A stretch of DNA of 6,905 nucleotides, taken from contig JAUVOA010000079.1 in assembly GCA_030599445.1 (NCBI GenBank), positions 1 to 6,905 on the forward strand. The letters are read 5' to 3'. Under the pieces are notes generated by a model. The model was given only the letters and a program-made list of their open reading frames with translations, ran no database searches and was not told the origin of the DNA. Positions 1-4,950 of the stretch are shown in pieces. Position numbers and translations under genes: made by a program. Each line of letters opens with the position of its first letter. Position 1 is the stretch's first letter. The stretch is from Atribacterota bacterium (GTDB lineage Bacteria; Atribacterota; Phoenicimicrobiia; Phoenicimicrobiales; Phoenicimicrobiaceae).

Positions 1-423
1 CAGTTGAATTGTTAGCAGAAAGAACAAATGAAAAATTATTAGATGAATTAGGTGAAATTTGTGATGAATCTGATAGTTATTTAAAAAAAGAAACCTAGGT
101 TTATATATAAAGTGCAATAATAAATTTCATCAATCATTAATAAAATATACACAAAATAAGAGATTGATTAAATTCTATAATGAAATTAGTGGACAACTAT
201 CAATATTAGCAAGTAAAACAGCAAGTTTTTCAGGAAAGCCTAAAAAATCAGCGGCTGAACATAGAGAAATTATGAAAGCAATAGACCAAAAAAACTAGAG
301 CTTGCAAAAAGAATTATTCAGGATCATATTAAAAGTACAAAGATAGATATTTTAACTGAAGTTCAAAATATATTAAAGAAGAAAGAAATTAATCTTGATA
401 TTAAAATTAATGAAATTATCTAA
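1..423 (+). pseudogene. GntR-family regulator, FCD ligand-binding domain, 3' part, frameshifted
   Basis: This is the C-terminal effector-binding (FCD) domain of a FadR/GntR-type transcription regulator, cut by the left edge of the window. Reading begins in the frame of base 3 (VELLAERTNEKLLDEL). It must shift near the A7 tract at 83-89, where it otherwise meets a TAG at 96-98. It continues as NNKFHQSL, then an Asn-containing helix, and then AEHREIMKAI. It shifts again at the A7 tract at 288-294, where the unshifted frame has TAG at 296-298, and ends as ELAKRIIQDHIKST to the TAA at 421-423. The FH near the helix start, the EH and the final xxH are the usual FCD metal and ligand positions. The winged-helix DNA-binding half lies outside the window. 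Such regulators usually control an adjacent sugar-acid or aldolase operon, and the next gene starts 60 bases downstream. Adding one A to each tract restores a single frame, so this is either a recent pseudogene or homopolymer miscalling. Confidence 0.8.
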
Positions 424-466
424 AGTTTAATGAACTAATGTGCAAATATTATTATAAGTTTATTAT

Positions 467-473
467 AGGAGGG
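467..473 (+). promoter_or_regulatory. Ribosome binding site deciding the start of the DmpG-like aldolase
   Basis: AGGAGGG lies nine bases before the ATG at 483. The in-frame upstream ATG at 438 has no comparable site and would add 15 residues (MCKYYYKFIIGGKLS) that do not belong to the family's N-terminus. The family begins a few residues before the TLRDG motif, so 483 is the better start. Confidence 0.85.
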
Positions 474-482
474 AAATTAAGC

Positions 483-1478
483 ATGGCTTTTAAAATATTA
501 GATAGTACTTTAAGAGATGGTAGCAATGTAATCAATTTTCAATTTGGAAGAAAATTAACCCGAAATATTTTATCTAACTTAGAAAAAGGTGGAATCCAGT
601 GGATAGAAATGGGACATGGTTTAGGATTAGGGGCTACTAGGAAATGTGGAAAACCAGCCCCCTTGTCTGATGAAGAGTATATGGATTTAGCTAAAAATAC
701 TCTAAAAAAAGCAAATTTTGGTTTTATTATTTTAAAAAAATTCGGAGAAAAAAAAGATATTAAATTAGCCGCAGAAAGAGGAGCAAAATTTATTAGGATT
801 GGTTCAAATATAACAGAAGTCAATCAAATTGAAGATTATATTAAATATGCTAAAGAACAAGGCTTAATAGTTTTTATAGCTTTAATGAAAGCCTATGCAA
901 TTACCCATATGAAAGAATATATAGAAATATTGCAAAAATTAGAAAAATGGGGAGCTGATGTAGTTACTTTAATGGATTCTGCCGGGACAATGATTTCAGA
1001 GGAGGTAAAAAAATATATTAATCATGGGAAAATTAATATAAATATTTCCCTTGGTTTCCATGCACATAATAATTTACAACTGGCAATTGCTAATACTATA
1101 ACAGCTATTAAGGCTGGTGCAGATTGTGTGGATGTTAGCGTAGGAGGTTTGGGCAGAAGTGCAGGTAATGCCCCAACAGAAATTTTAGCAATTCTTTTAG
1201 AGAAATATGGCTGGGGGAAAATCTTGAATTATAAGGTTTTATCAGATTTAAATGATAATTATATTTTCCCTTTAATTAAGGGACAAAATCGATTTTCTTC
1301 GGAATCTCTAACTTTTGGTTTTGCTGGATTTCATTCGAATTTTCTCCCATTGATTACGAAAGTTTGCAAAAGATATCCCTTAATAGATTATAGAGATGTG
1401 ATATTAGCATTAAGTAAGAAGGAAAAGGTTAATGTAAATGAAGAATTAATTAATAAGGCAATTAAAGAAATGTTGTAA
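483..1478 (+). CDS. DmpG/HMGL-family class II pyruvate aldolase-like enzyme (4-hydroxy-2-oxovalerate aldolase-like)
   Basis: This is a 331-residue TIM-barrel protein of the DRE-TIM/HMGL-like superfamily. Full-length similarity is closest to 4-hydroxy-2-oxoacid aldolases (DmpG, BphI, MhpE). These split 4-hydroxy-2-oxoacids into pyruvate and an aldehyde using a divalent metal. Visible motifs are STLRDG at 8-13 (R11, and D12 as metal ligand), the EMGHG loop near 42, MDSAG near 180, GFHAHNN with metal ligands H193 and H195, the GRSAGNAPTE turn, and a C-terminal GFAGFHSNF at 279-287. That last motif belongs to the aldolase branch rather than to homocitrate or isopropylmalate synthases. Compared with Pseudomonas DmpG, the proposed base His21 aligns with N15 and Tyr291 aligns with H284. 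The metal site is intact but the catalytic surroundings differ, so the exact substrate is uncertain. The DmpG channel partner, an acylating aldehyde dehydrogenase (DmpF), is not in the window. The gene sits between a GntR remnant and another aldolase family member, which suggests a sugar-acid or hydroxy-oxoacid operon. Confidence 0.85.
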   Translation: MAFKILDSTLRDGSNVINFQFGRKLTRNILSNLEKGGIQWIEMGHGLGLGATRKCGKPAPLSDEEYMDLAKNTLKKANFGFIILKKFGEKKDIKLAAERGAKFIRIGSNITEVNQIEDYIKYAKEQGLIVFIALMKAYAITHMKEYIEILQKLEKWGADVVTLMDSAGTMISEEVKKYINHGKININISLGFHAHNNLQLAIANTITAIKAGADCVDVSVGGLGRSAGNAPTEILAILLEKYGWGKILNYKVLSDLNDNYIFPLIKGQNRFSSESLTFGFAGFHSNFLPLITKVCKRYPLIDYRDVILALSKKEKVNVNEELINKAIKEML

Positions 1479-1515
1479 AATTGGAGAGGATGATAAAATT
1501 CAATATAGAGGAAAC

Positions 1516-1539
1516 TCCCCATCTATGTAAGGATGGGGA
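1516..1539 (+). other. GC-rich hairpin just before the group II intron
   Basis: TCCCCATC at 1516-1523 pairs perfectly with GATGGGGA at 1532-1539 around an 8-base loop, 37 bases after the aldolase stop codon. No U-run follows it directly, because the intron's 5' end begins at 1546. It may be a terminator or attenuator whose tail was displaced by the intron, or simply a structured intron target. The last two stem bases are also the first two bases of the intron's IBS1. Confidence 0.55.
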
Positions 1540-1545
1540 TGAGAG

Positions 1546-2054
1546 GTGCGCCTAGCATGAGTGATAGCTTGGCAGTGAAAGTCTACTATATGAGTAAAAA
1601 TAGCAACCATTTGATAAACGATAAGGTTCTCTATCGTGAGTCGTGAAGTGGAACCTTAAAGGTTGCTTGAGGCAAAGCTCCGGACTTAAAGAATATGAAT
1701 TGCATATAAGGCCATACAATTTTGGTGTGTTTGTTAGACGAAACGAAATCCAATAATACTAAAAGATTGTGTGGTAGATGTAGTAGATATATGGTGTGAA
1801 GAATATTATTCTCATCCAGGGAGGTCTGGGATAGTATGTCAGAAGTAAGAGAACCCATATTAGTTTGTAAGAACCAGTGATATAGCCTACTCTGAAAAGA
1901 AAGCGCTGCAGCTATCGGCTAATCAGAAAGAGCTGAGTATATATCCGGCACAAACCAAAGTTAAATTCTGCGTATAAATTCGTAATGCTTTGTGAACCAC
2001 CCTTATACCGTACGTATGGTGATATGAGGGGCGGTAGATAAATTAACTCTATAC
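1546..2054 (+). mobile_element. Group II intron, ORF-less and decayed
   Basis: The 5' end is the group II consensus GTGCG at 1546-1550, followed by a typical domain I start (GTGCGCCTAGCATGAGTGAT). The EBS1 candidate TTCTCATC at 1809-1816 pairs over 8 bp, with one G-U, to the exon bases GATGAGAG at 1538-1545. This fixes the 5' splice site. Phrases typical of this intron type continue through the element, for example GCAAAGCTCCGG near 1672 and TATATCCGGCACAAACC near 1938. A domain V-like segment lies at about 1994-2026, then a domain VI-like segment ending near CTATAC at 2049-2054. No reverse transcriptase/maturase frame is present, so any mobility would need protein supplied in trans. Domain V seems to lack the usual tetraloop tip (CC runs directly into GTACGTATGG), and domain VI lacks much of its 3' strand, so self-splicing is doubtful. 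The 3' boundary is uncertain by about 10 bases. It lies in sense orientation between two aldolase genes. Confidence 0.85.
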
Positions 2055-2087
2055 AGCACTACTCAATTTTATATTTTTATAAATTTT

Positions 2088-2093
2088 GGGGGA
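2088..2093 (+). promoter_or_regulatory. Ribosome binding site deciding the start of the HpcH/HpaI-like gene
   Basis: GGGGGA lies seven bases before the ATG at 2101. The longer in-frame reading from a TTG at 2086 would place the start codon over the ribosome binding site itself, so ATG 2101 is preferred. The protein then begins MRKNKLREML, a normal start for this family. Confidence 0.75.
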
Positions 2094-2100
2094 AATTAAA

Positions 2101-2898
2101 ATGAGGAAAAACAAACTTAGAGAAATGTTAAAAGAAGGTAAGTCCACATTAGGAACTCGTCTACTTAGCATATGGCCGGGGATGGTCGAAATTGTAGGGC
2201 ATACCGGGATGTTTGATTATGTAGAATTTTTGGGAGAATATTCATCCTGGGATTTACGTGATTTAGAAAATTTTGCAAGAGCAGTCGAACTCTTTGATAT
2301 GTCCTCTATGATTAAAGTAGATCAAAACAATAGGGCCTTTATTGCCCAGAGAGCTCTCGGTTCAGGGATAGAAAATATTCTTTTTACCGATATTAGAACT
2401 GTAGAAGATGCTCAAGAATGTGTGCGTATTGTAAGAGCAGAAACACCTCAAACTAAAGGGCTTAATGGAGCAGCTAATCGAAGAAATGTAGGATATTATT
2501 TAGAGGCCGGTTCCCCAGAATATGTTAAAGCTATGGAAGGGGCAGTAGTAGCTTTGATGATTGAAAAAAGAGAAGCAATTGATAATTTAGAAGAGATTCT
2601 TTCCGTAAAAGGAATAGATATGGTTCAATTTGGTCCAGGTGATTACTCCTTAAGTTTAGGGTATCCAGGACAGCGTAATCACCCTAAAGTAAAAGAGGCT
2701 GAGTTGAAGACCATTAAAATAGCATTAAAAAAAGGTATTCGTTCAAGAGTTGAAATAGGTTCTATTGATTATAAAATAAAAGAACTGCAAAAATATATTG
2801 AATTAGGGGTTAAAGATTTTAGCTTACCCAGTGAAGGAAAAATAGTTTACGAGTGGTTAAAAAAGCACGGTAAAAATATAAGAAAATCATTATTCTAA
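2101..2898 (+). CDS. HpcH/HpaI aldolase-like protein with altered catalytic residues
   Basis: This 265-residue protein is full length for the HpcH/HpaI (2-keto-3-deoxy sugar-acid aldolase) family of (beta/alpha)8 barrels, which split 4-hydroxy-2-oxoacids to pyruvate plus an aldehyde with Mn or Mg. The N-terminal KLREMLKEGKSTLGTRL, the MIEKREAIDNLEEIL segment with metal ligand E155, and FGPGDYSLSLGYPG with metal ligand D181 are clear family signatures. Compared with E. coli HpaI, the proposed general-base His45 aligns with Y47 (GEY in place of GEH). Catalytic Arg70 aligns with K72 (IKV in place of VRP). The usual PPxGxRG turn is replaced by QTKGLNGAANRRN at 117-129. Both metal ligands are kept while the two acid/base or substrate residues are changed, so ordinary retro-aldol activity should not be assumed. 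It lies 46 bases after the intron end and 55 bases before a transketolase fragment. It probably belonged to the same operon as the upstream aldolase. Confidence 0.8.
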   Translation: MRKNKLREMLKEGKSTLGTRLLSIWPGMVEIVGHTGMFDYVEFLGEYSSWDLRDLENFARAVELFDMSSMIKVDQNNRAFIAQRALGSGIENILFTDIRTVEDAQECVRIVRAETPQTKGLNGAANRRNVGYYLEAGSPEYVKAMEGAVVALMIEKREAIDNLEEILSVKGIDMVQFGPGDYSLSLGYPGQRNHPKVKEAELKTIKIALKKGIRSRVEIGSIDYKIKELQKYIELGVKDFSLPSEGKIVYEWLKKHGKNIRKSLF

Positions 2899-2953
2899 CT
2901 GAGTTTTTTTTAACTTTTAATTATTTTAATTGAGTATATAAAAGGAGATAAAT

Positions 2954-3094
2954 ATGCCCATTATAGATTCCAAAAGAGGAAAAATCAAAAAAGATTATAC
3001 AATTGAAGAATTAGTAGAAAAAGCCCGGGAGATGAGAGCTTACAATATGATATTCATAACCGCAGCCGGTTCCGGTCGTACTGGAGGAGTCTGA
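2954..3094 (+). pseudogene. Transketolase N-terminal subunit, truncated to the first 46 codons
   Basis: A good ribosome binding site (AGGAGA, 2943-2948) precedes ATG 2954. The 46-residue product (MPIIDSKRGKIKKDYT, then EELVEKAREMRAYNMIF, then TAAGSGRTGGV) resembles the start of transketolase N-terminal subunits. There a helix of the form ARExR is followed by AGSGHxGG at the thiamine diphosphate pocket. Family proteins continue for over 200 residues, but here TGA follows GGV at once and a terminator repeat begins within a few bases. The conserved His of GSGH is Arg (CGT), one transition away from His. The body of the gene and any C-terminal subunit partner are absent, so deletion or recombination at the repeat is likely. 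The peptide is too short to act as an enzyme. Assignment rests on a short match. Confidence 0.6.
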
Positions 3095-3096
3095 CA

Positions 3097-3200
3097 ATTT
3101 CCAGCCCTTTGGCATTTTGCTGAAGGGCTTTTTTATTTTTTATAATATTTTCCAAAAAAGAAGGGATTTTAAAAATTGTGTAGTATTAAAATATAGAAAG
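3097..3200 (+). repeat. Terminator-plus-leader repeat, copy 1
   Basis: This copy shares a nearly identical core of about 38 bases with 4070-4106: TTTCCAG, then the terminator hairpin, then the T-run. A more diverged tail follows that keeps AAAAAAGAAGGG, TTTTAA and TGTAGTAT at identical spacing. It directly abuts the truncated transketolase reading frame. Confidence 0.75.
3103..3134 (+). terminator. Rho-independent terminator in repeat copy 1
   Basis: AGCCCTTTGGC (3103-3113) pairs with GCTGAAGGGCT (3119-3129) as an 11-bp stem with two G-U pairs and an ATTTT loop, followed by six T. It ends transcription from the aldolase/transketolase remnant. Confidence 0.9.
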
Positions 3201-3291
3201 ATATGAGGAATTTAGGTTATGAATAATTAGAAGAAAGATAAAAGATATTAGGAGAGAGTTTTAAAATAAATAGTAAGTTCGAATATAAAGA

Positions 3292-3309
3292 GTTAGACGC
3301 AATTTCAGC
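3292..3309 (+). repeat. 18-nt inverted repeat, left arm
   Basis: GTTAGACGCAATTTCAGC is the reverse complement of 3861-3878 with one mismatch. The two arms flank the membrane-protein gene at 3347-3742, leaving about 550 bases between them. The arms show only weak similarity beyond the 18 bases. Confidence 0.75.
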
Positions 3310-3346
3310 CCGTTTATATTAACAAGAAGAAAGGAAGTGAAGTGTA

Positions 3347-3742
3347 ATGGCCCAAGAAGATAATGTTAAAATATTGAAAGTTACCTTGATAATTCTCGCG
3401 GTTGTGTCGTTTGTCTATGGATTCGGTTTCTTATTCGTTCCTGGCATATTGGTAAAATTATCAGGGGGAAATCCTGTTGAATTCAGCTGGTTACGATGGC
3501 CTGGAGGTGTGCTCATCGCACTGGGAATAGGTTGCTTAATGGTTTCTAGTAAACCTGAAAAACAGGGTATCTTTGTGACAACGATGGCATTGGCTACTTT
3601 GTTTGCCGGTTTAGGGAAGCTGTACAGTTGGATTATGCAAGAAGGTAGCGGAGCAATCTTGTTTACTGCGTCAGCTTGTATTCTTTTAGTAATATCCTGC
3701 CTTCTCTGGTGGGGTCGTGGACAGGCTAAAGGGATTCTCTGA
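3347..3742 (+). CDS. Four-helix integral membrane protein of unknown function
   Basis: ATG 3347 follows AAGGAAGTG at 3331-3339 at normal spacing. The 131-residue product has four hydrophobic segments at about 12-31, 49-66, 75-96 and 103-122, so it is probably a four-pass inner-membrane protein. The loop before helix 2 carries conserved-looking motifs (FVPG near 30-33, then LRWPGG at 49-54). The short loops contain charged residues (KPEKQ at 69-73, and K91 inside helix 3). This layout, with P after helix 1 and a Gly-rich helix 2, is common in small uncharacterised membrane proteins such as DUF4345-like ones, but I cannot assign a family. No signal peptide or enzymatic motif is seen. By eye its codons are richer in G and C than the flanking genes. 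It is bracketed by an 18-nt inverted repeat and the terminator modules, which suggests it arrived separately. Confidence 0.8.
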   Translation: MAQEDNVKILKVTLIILAVVSFVYGFGFLFVPGILVKLSGGNPVEFSWLRWPGGVLIALGIGCLMVSSKPEKQGIFVTTMALATLFAGLGKLYSWIMQEGSGAILFTASACILLVISCLLWWGRGQAKGIL

Positions 3743-4068
3743 TCAGGACAGATAGTGATTTATTGTTGTTCCGACTAGTGAATTTAGATGTCTTTTCTTT
3801 ATTCCGTTTTTTATAACTTTACGGTTATATTCAGTAATTGGAAGAAATTATAAAGTACCTGCTGAAATCGCGTCTAACCTTAAAGTATTATTCTAGGTAA
3901 GTTTTTCTAAATGTGAGTATAATATAAGTAAAAAAGATTAATTCTCTTAAAGTTAATTATTTAAGAAGTCAAGTAAATCCCAATATGACCAGCTCTGACT
4001 CTTTTCATCTTAATACCTATCTTATCCCATATTAGCACGCTTTCAGACACCAACCCGGGGAGCCAAGA
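3743..4068. other. Intergenic stretch without a recognisable gene
   Basis: Between the membrane-protein gene and the second terminator module I see only the right inverted-repeat arm (3861-3878) and short AT-rich sequence. A TATAAT at 3918-3923 lacks a matching -35 box. On the minus strand a short open frame runs from about 4060 to 3963, but it has no start signal and no recognisable motif. The stretch may be debris from a deleted gene. Confidence 0.5.
3861..3878 (-). repeat. 18-nt inverted repeat, right arm
   Basis: GCTGAAATCGCGTCTAAC is the reverse complement of the left arm at 3292-3309 with a single A/G difference. It lies 119 bases after the membrane-protein stop codon. It could be one end of a small mobile cassette. 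Confidence 0.75.
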
Positions 4069-4170
4069 TATTTCCAGCCCTTTGGCTTTTGCTGAAGGGC
4101 TTTTTTATAAATCATTTTCTAAAAAAGAAGGGCTTTTAAGATAAATGTAGTATATTAAAAAGTAGAAAAA
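4069..4170 (+). repeat. Terminator-plus-leader repeat, copy 2
   Basis: This is the second copy of the module at 3097-3200. The hairpin and T-run are almost unchanged. The tail keeps GAAGGG and TGTAGTAT with 19 bases from the first G to the first T, exactly as in copy 1. It precedes the riboswitch promoter. Confidence 0.75.
4076..4106 (+). terminator. Rho-independent terminator in repeat copy 2
   Basis: AGCCCTTTGGC (4076-4086) pairs with GCTGAAGGGCT (4091-4101) across a TTTT loop, and the run of six T begins at the last stem base. It would insulate the riboswitch unit from transcription coming from upstream. Confidence 0.9.
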
Positions 4171-4175
4171 AGTAA

Positions 4176-4206
4176 AATAATTGGCTTTAGGAAGTTGAAG
4201 AAAGCA
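4176..4206 (+). repeat. Direct repeat upstream of the riboswitch, copy 1
   Basis: This segment matches 4258-4288 at 25 of 31 positions without gaps. The first 14 bases (AATAATTGGCTTTA) are identical. Copy 1 ends in AAGCA where copy 2 enters the aptamer, and it overlaps no recognisable aptamer itself. Confidence 0.65.
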
Positions 4207-4210
4207 GCAT

Positions 4211-4239
4211 TTGACAAAAACAGGAGTTAGGTGTATTAT
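4211..4239 (+). promoter_or_regulatory. Sigma-A (sigma-70 type) promoter for the riboswitch transcript
   Basis: TTGACA at 4211-4216, a 17-base spacer and TATTAT at 4234-4239 give a near-consensus promoter. The expected transcription start, near 4246, lies just before the c-di-GMP aptamer. Promoter, aptamer and U-run therefore follow in the right order. Confidence 0.8.
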
Positions 4240-4257
4240 TTAATTAAGAAAAAATAG

Positions 4258-4288
4258 AATAATTGGCTTTAAAGAGTTGATAAAGGCA
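4258..4288 (+). repeat. Direct repeat upstream of the riboswitch, copy 2
   Basis: This is the second copy of the 31-base repeat at 4176-4206, 82 bases downstream. Its 3' end is the first strand of the riboswitch (AAAGGCA). Confidence 0.65.
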
Positions 4289-4362
4289 AACTATCTGAAA
4301 GGATAGGGCGCAAAGTCATGGGTCTAAAGCACTTAAAGTGCTATGACAGCCAGACTACCGGC
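4281..4362 (+). promoter_or_regulatory. Cyclic di-GMP-I riboswitch aptamer (GEMM-I)
   Basis: The class consensus is followed closely. GGCAAAC at 4285-4291 comes first. A first arm of CTATCT and GGATAG is closed by the GAAA tetraloop at 4297-4300. GGCGCAAAG follows at 4307-4315. The second arm begins TCATGGGTCTAA, has an AGCACTT/AAGTGCT hairpin (4328-4342) and returns through ATGA. The 3' part is GCCAGACTACCGG. GEMM-I aptamers bind the second messenger c-di-GMP and commonly control motility, adhesion, surface or exported proteins and signalling genes. Eight T follow at once (4363-4370), which points to control by transcription termination, although the sign of the response cannot be read with certainty. 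The nearest sizeable intact gene downstream on this strand starts at 4951. Confidence 0.93.
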
Positions 4363-4370
4363 TTTTTTTT
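4348..4370 (+). terminator. Terminator-like end of the riboswitch
   Basis: AGCC (4348-4351) can pair with GGCT (4360-4363), and an unbroken run of eight T (4363-4370) begins at the last paired base. The stem is short on its own and shares bases with the aptamer's closing helix. Ligand-dependent competition between the two is therefore plausible. The GGCT at 4265-4268 in the repeat just upstream could also pair with the AGCC strand. Confidence 0.6.
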
Positions 4371-4887
4371 ATTTTGGAAATTTGAAAAGAGAATAAAAAC
4401 TTTATAAACTTACAATTTTAAGGAAGATACCCCATTGAGTGAAGTTTAGTCTTTATAAATAACTAAATATTAAATTAGATTCTTTTAAACCATTATTTTA
4501 TAGATGATATTCCTATAATTTATGATCAAGAATCGTAATAATATTAACTCCCTTTCAATGTTTCTACTTTTACATTAACCATATTCTAGTTAATGTTCCC
4601 TAAAAATCATTCCATCATCCCAATAGTTGTGCAATCCCATTTTAAGCTTAATCCTGATAAAGAAGAAAAAATTACCGATGTGCTGTCTCATGTTTGCCCA
4701 AGTGATCGAATAGGACTTATGCTACTATTTTCATAAACCTATTATTGAAGTATCTTTCGAGAAAGTATTTTTGGAATGATACTTTGAGCTTACTGTTTAA
4801 TTCTAGATAACAAAAAACTCCTACAAAAATAAAGTGAAGTGGATTACCTAAGATTTCTCTTATTGAGTCATAAGGAGGTGATGTTGC
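4371..4887 (+). other. Long leader region between the riboswitch and the large repeat-protein gene
   Basis: About 500 AT-rich bases contain no intact gene of normal size. They hold a possible decayed coding stretch (4593-4785). Small nested inverted repeats also occur, with AAGTATC at 4748-4754 against GATACTT at 4778-4784 and CTTTC/GAAAG inside. No promoter of comparable quality to the one at 4211 is seen, so the region is probably 5' untranslated RNA of the gene at 4951 when the riboswitch allows read-through. Confidence 0.45.
4593..4785 (+). pseudogene. Possible decayed coding stretch of unknown function
   Basis: From ATG 4593 a 47-codon frame runs to TAA 4734. Its middle part, QSHFKLNPDKEEKITDVLSH, has protein-like composition, with codon use less AT-rich than its flanks. 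After a one-frame shift near 4731 the reading continues as HKPIIEVSFEKVFLE to a TGA near 4777, then further open sequence. There is no ribosome binding site before the ATG. I do not recognise a family, and it could be chance. Confidence 0.25.
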
Positions 4888-4923
4888 ATGAGTGTACAGA
4901 ATGAATTAGTAGTGCTTAATTAA
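4888..4923 (+). CDS. 11-codon micro-ORF with near-perfect Shine-Dalgarno, possible leader peptide
   Basis: AAGGAGGTGAT at 4872-4882 is an almost complete match to the 16S anti-Shine-Dalgarno tail. It is correctly spaced before ATG 4888. The predicted peptide is MSVQNELVVLN, ending at TAA 4921-4923. The next gene starts 27 bases later with its own AAGGAGG at 4936-4942. Such a strong site on so short a frame suggests a leader peptide or a translation-coupling device for the large gene. It could equally be the surviving start of a lost gene. No regulatory codon run is evident. Confidence 0.45.
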   Translation: MSVQNELVVLN

Positions 4924-4950
4924 CCAAATAAATTGAAGGAGGAGAGAAAA

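Noticed and set aside
1490..1555. Short open frame starting ATG 1490 that enters the intron
   Set aside because: The purine-rich stretch lies only one base before the ATG, the peptide resembles nothing, and joining the exons yields only about 30 residues.
1631..1858. 75-codon open frame on the minus strand inside the intron
   Set aside because: It lies wholly in structured group II intron RNA, has no ribosome binding site and has no recognisable motif.
3092..3094. Reading through the TGA of the transketolase fragment, for example as selenocysteine
   Set aside because: The next bases do not continue the family sequence but pass straight into a terminator hairpin, and no SECIS-like hairpin is evident.
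3292..3878. Integron gene cassette: GTTAGAC and GTCTAAC fit the attC core patterns GTTRRRY and RYYYAAC around the membrane-protein gene
   Set aside because: A complete attC needs an RYYYAAC and a GTTRRRY pair within roughly 60-140 bases after the gene. No GTTRRRY is found at proper distance beyond 3878, and no matching partner lies before 3292.
3963..4060. Minus-strand open stretch of about 33 codons before repeat copy 2
   Set aside because: It has no start codon with a ribosome binding site and no recognisable motif, and it is too short to separate from chance.
4176..4256. A second, tandem c-di-GMP aptamer upstream of the clear one
   Set aside because: Only the leading repeat matches. GGCAAAC, the GAAA tetraloop arm and the CGCAAAG element are all missing.
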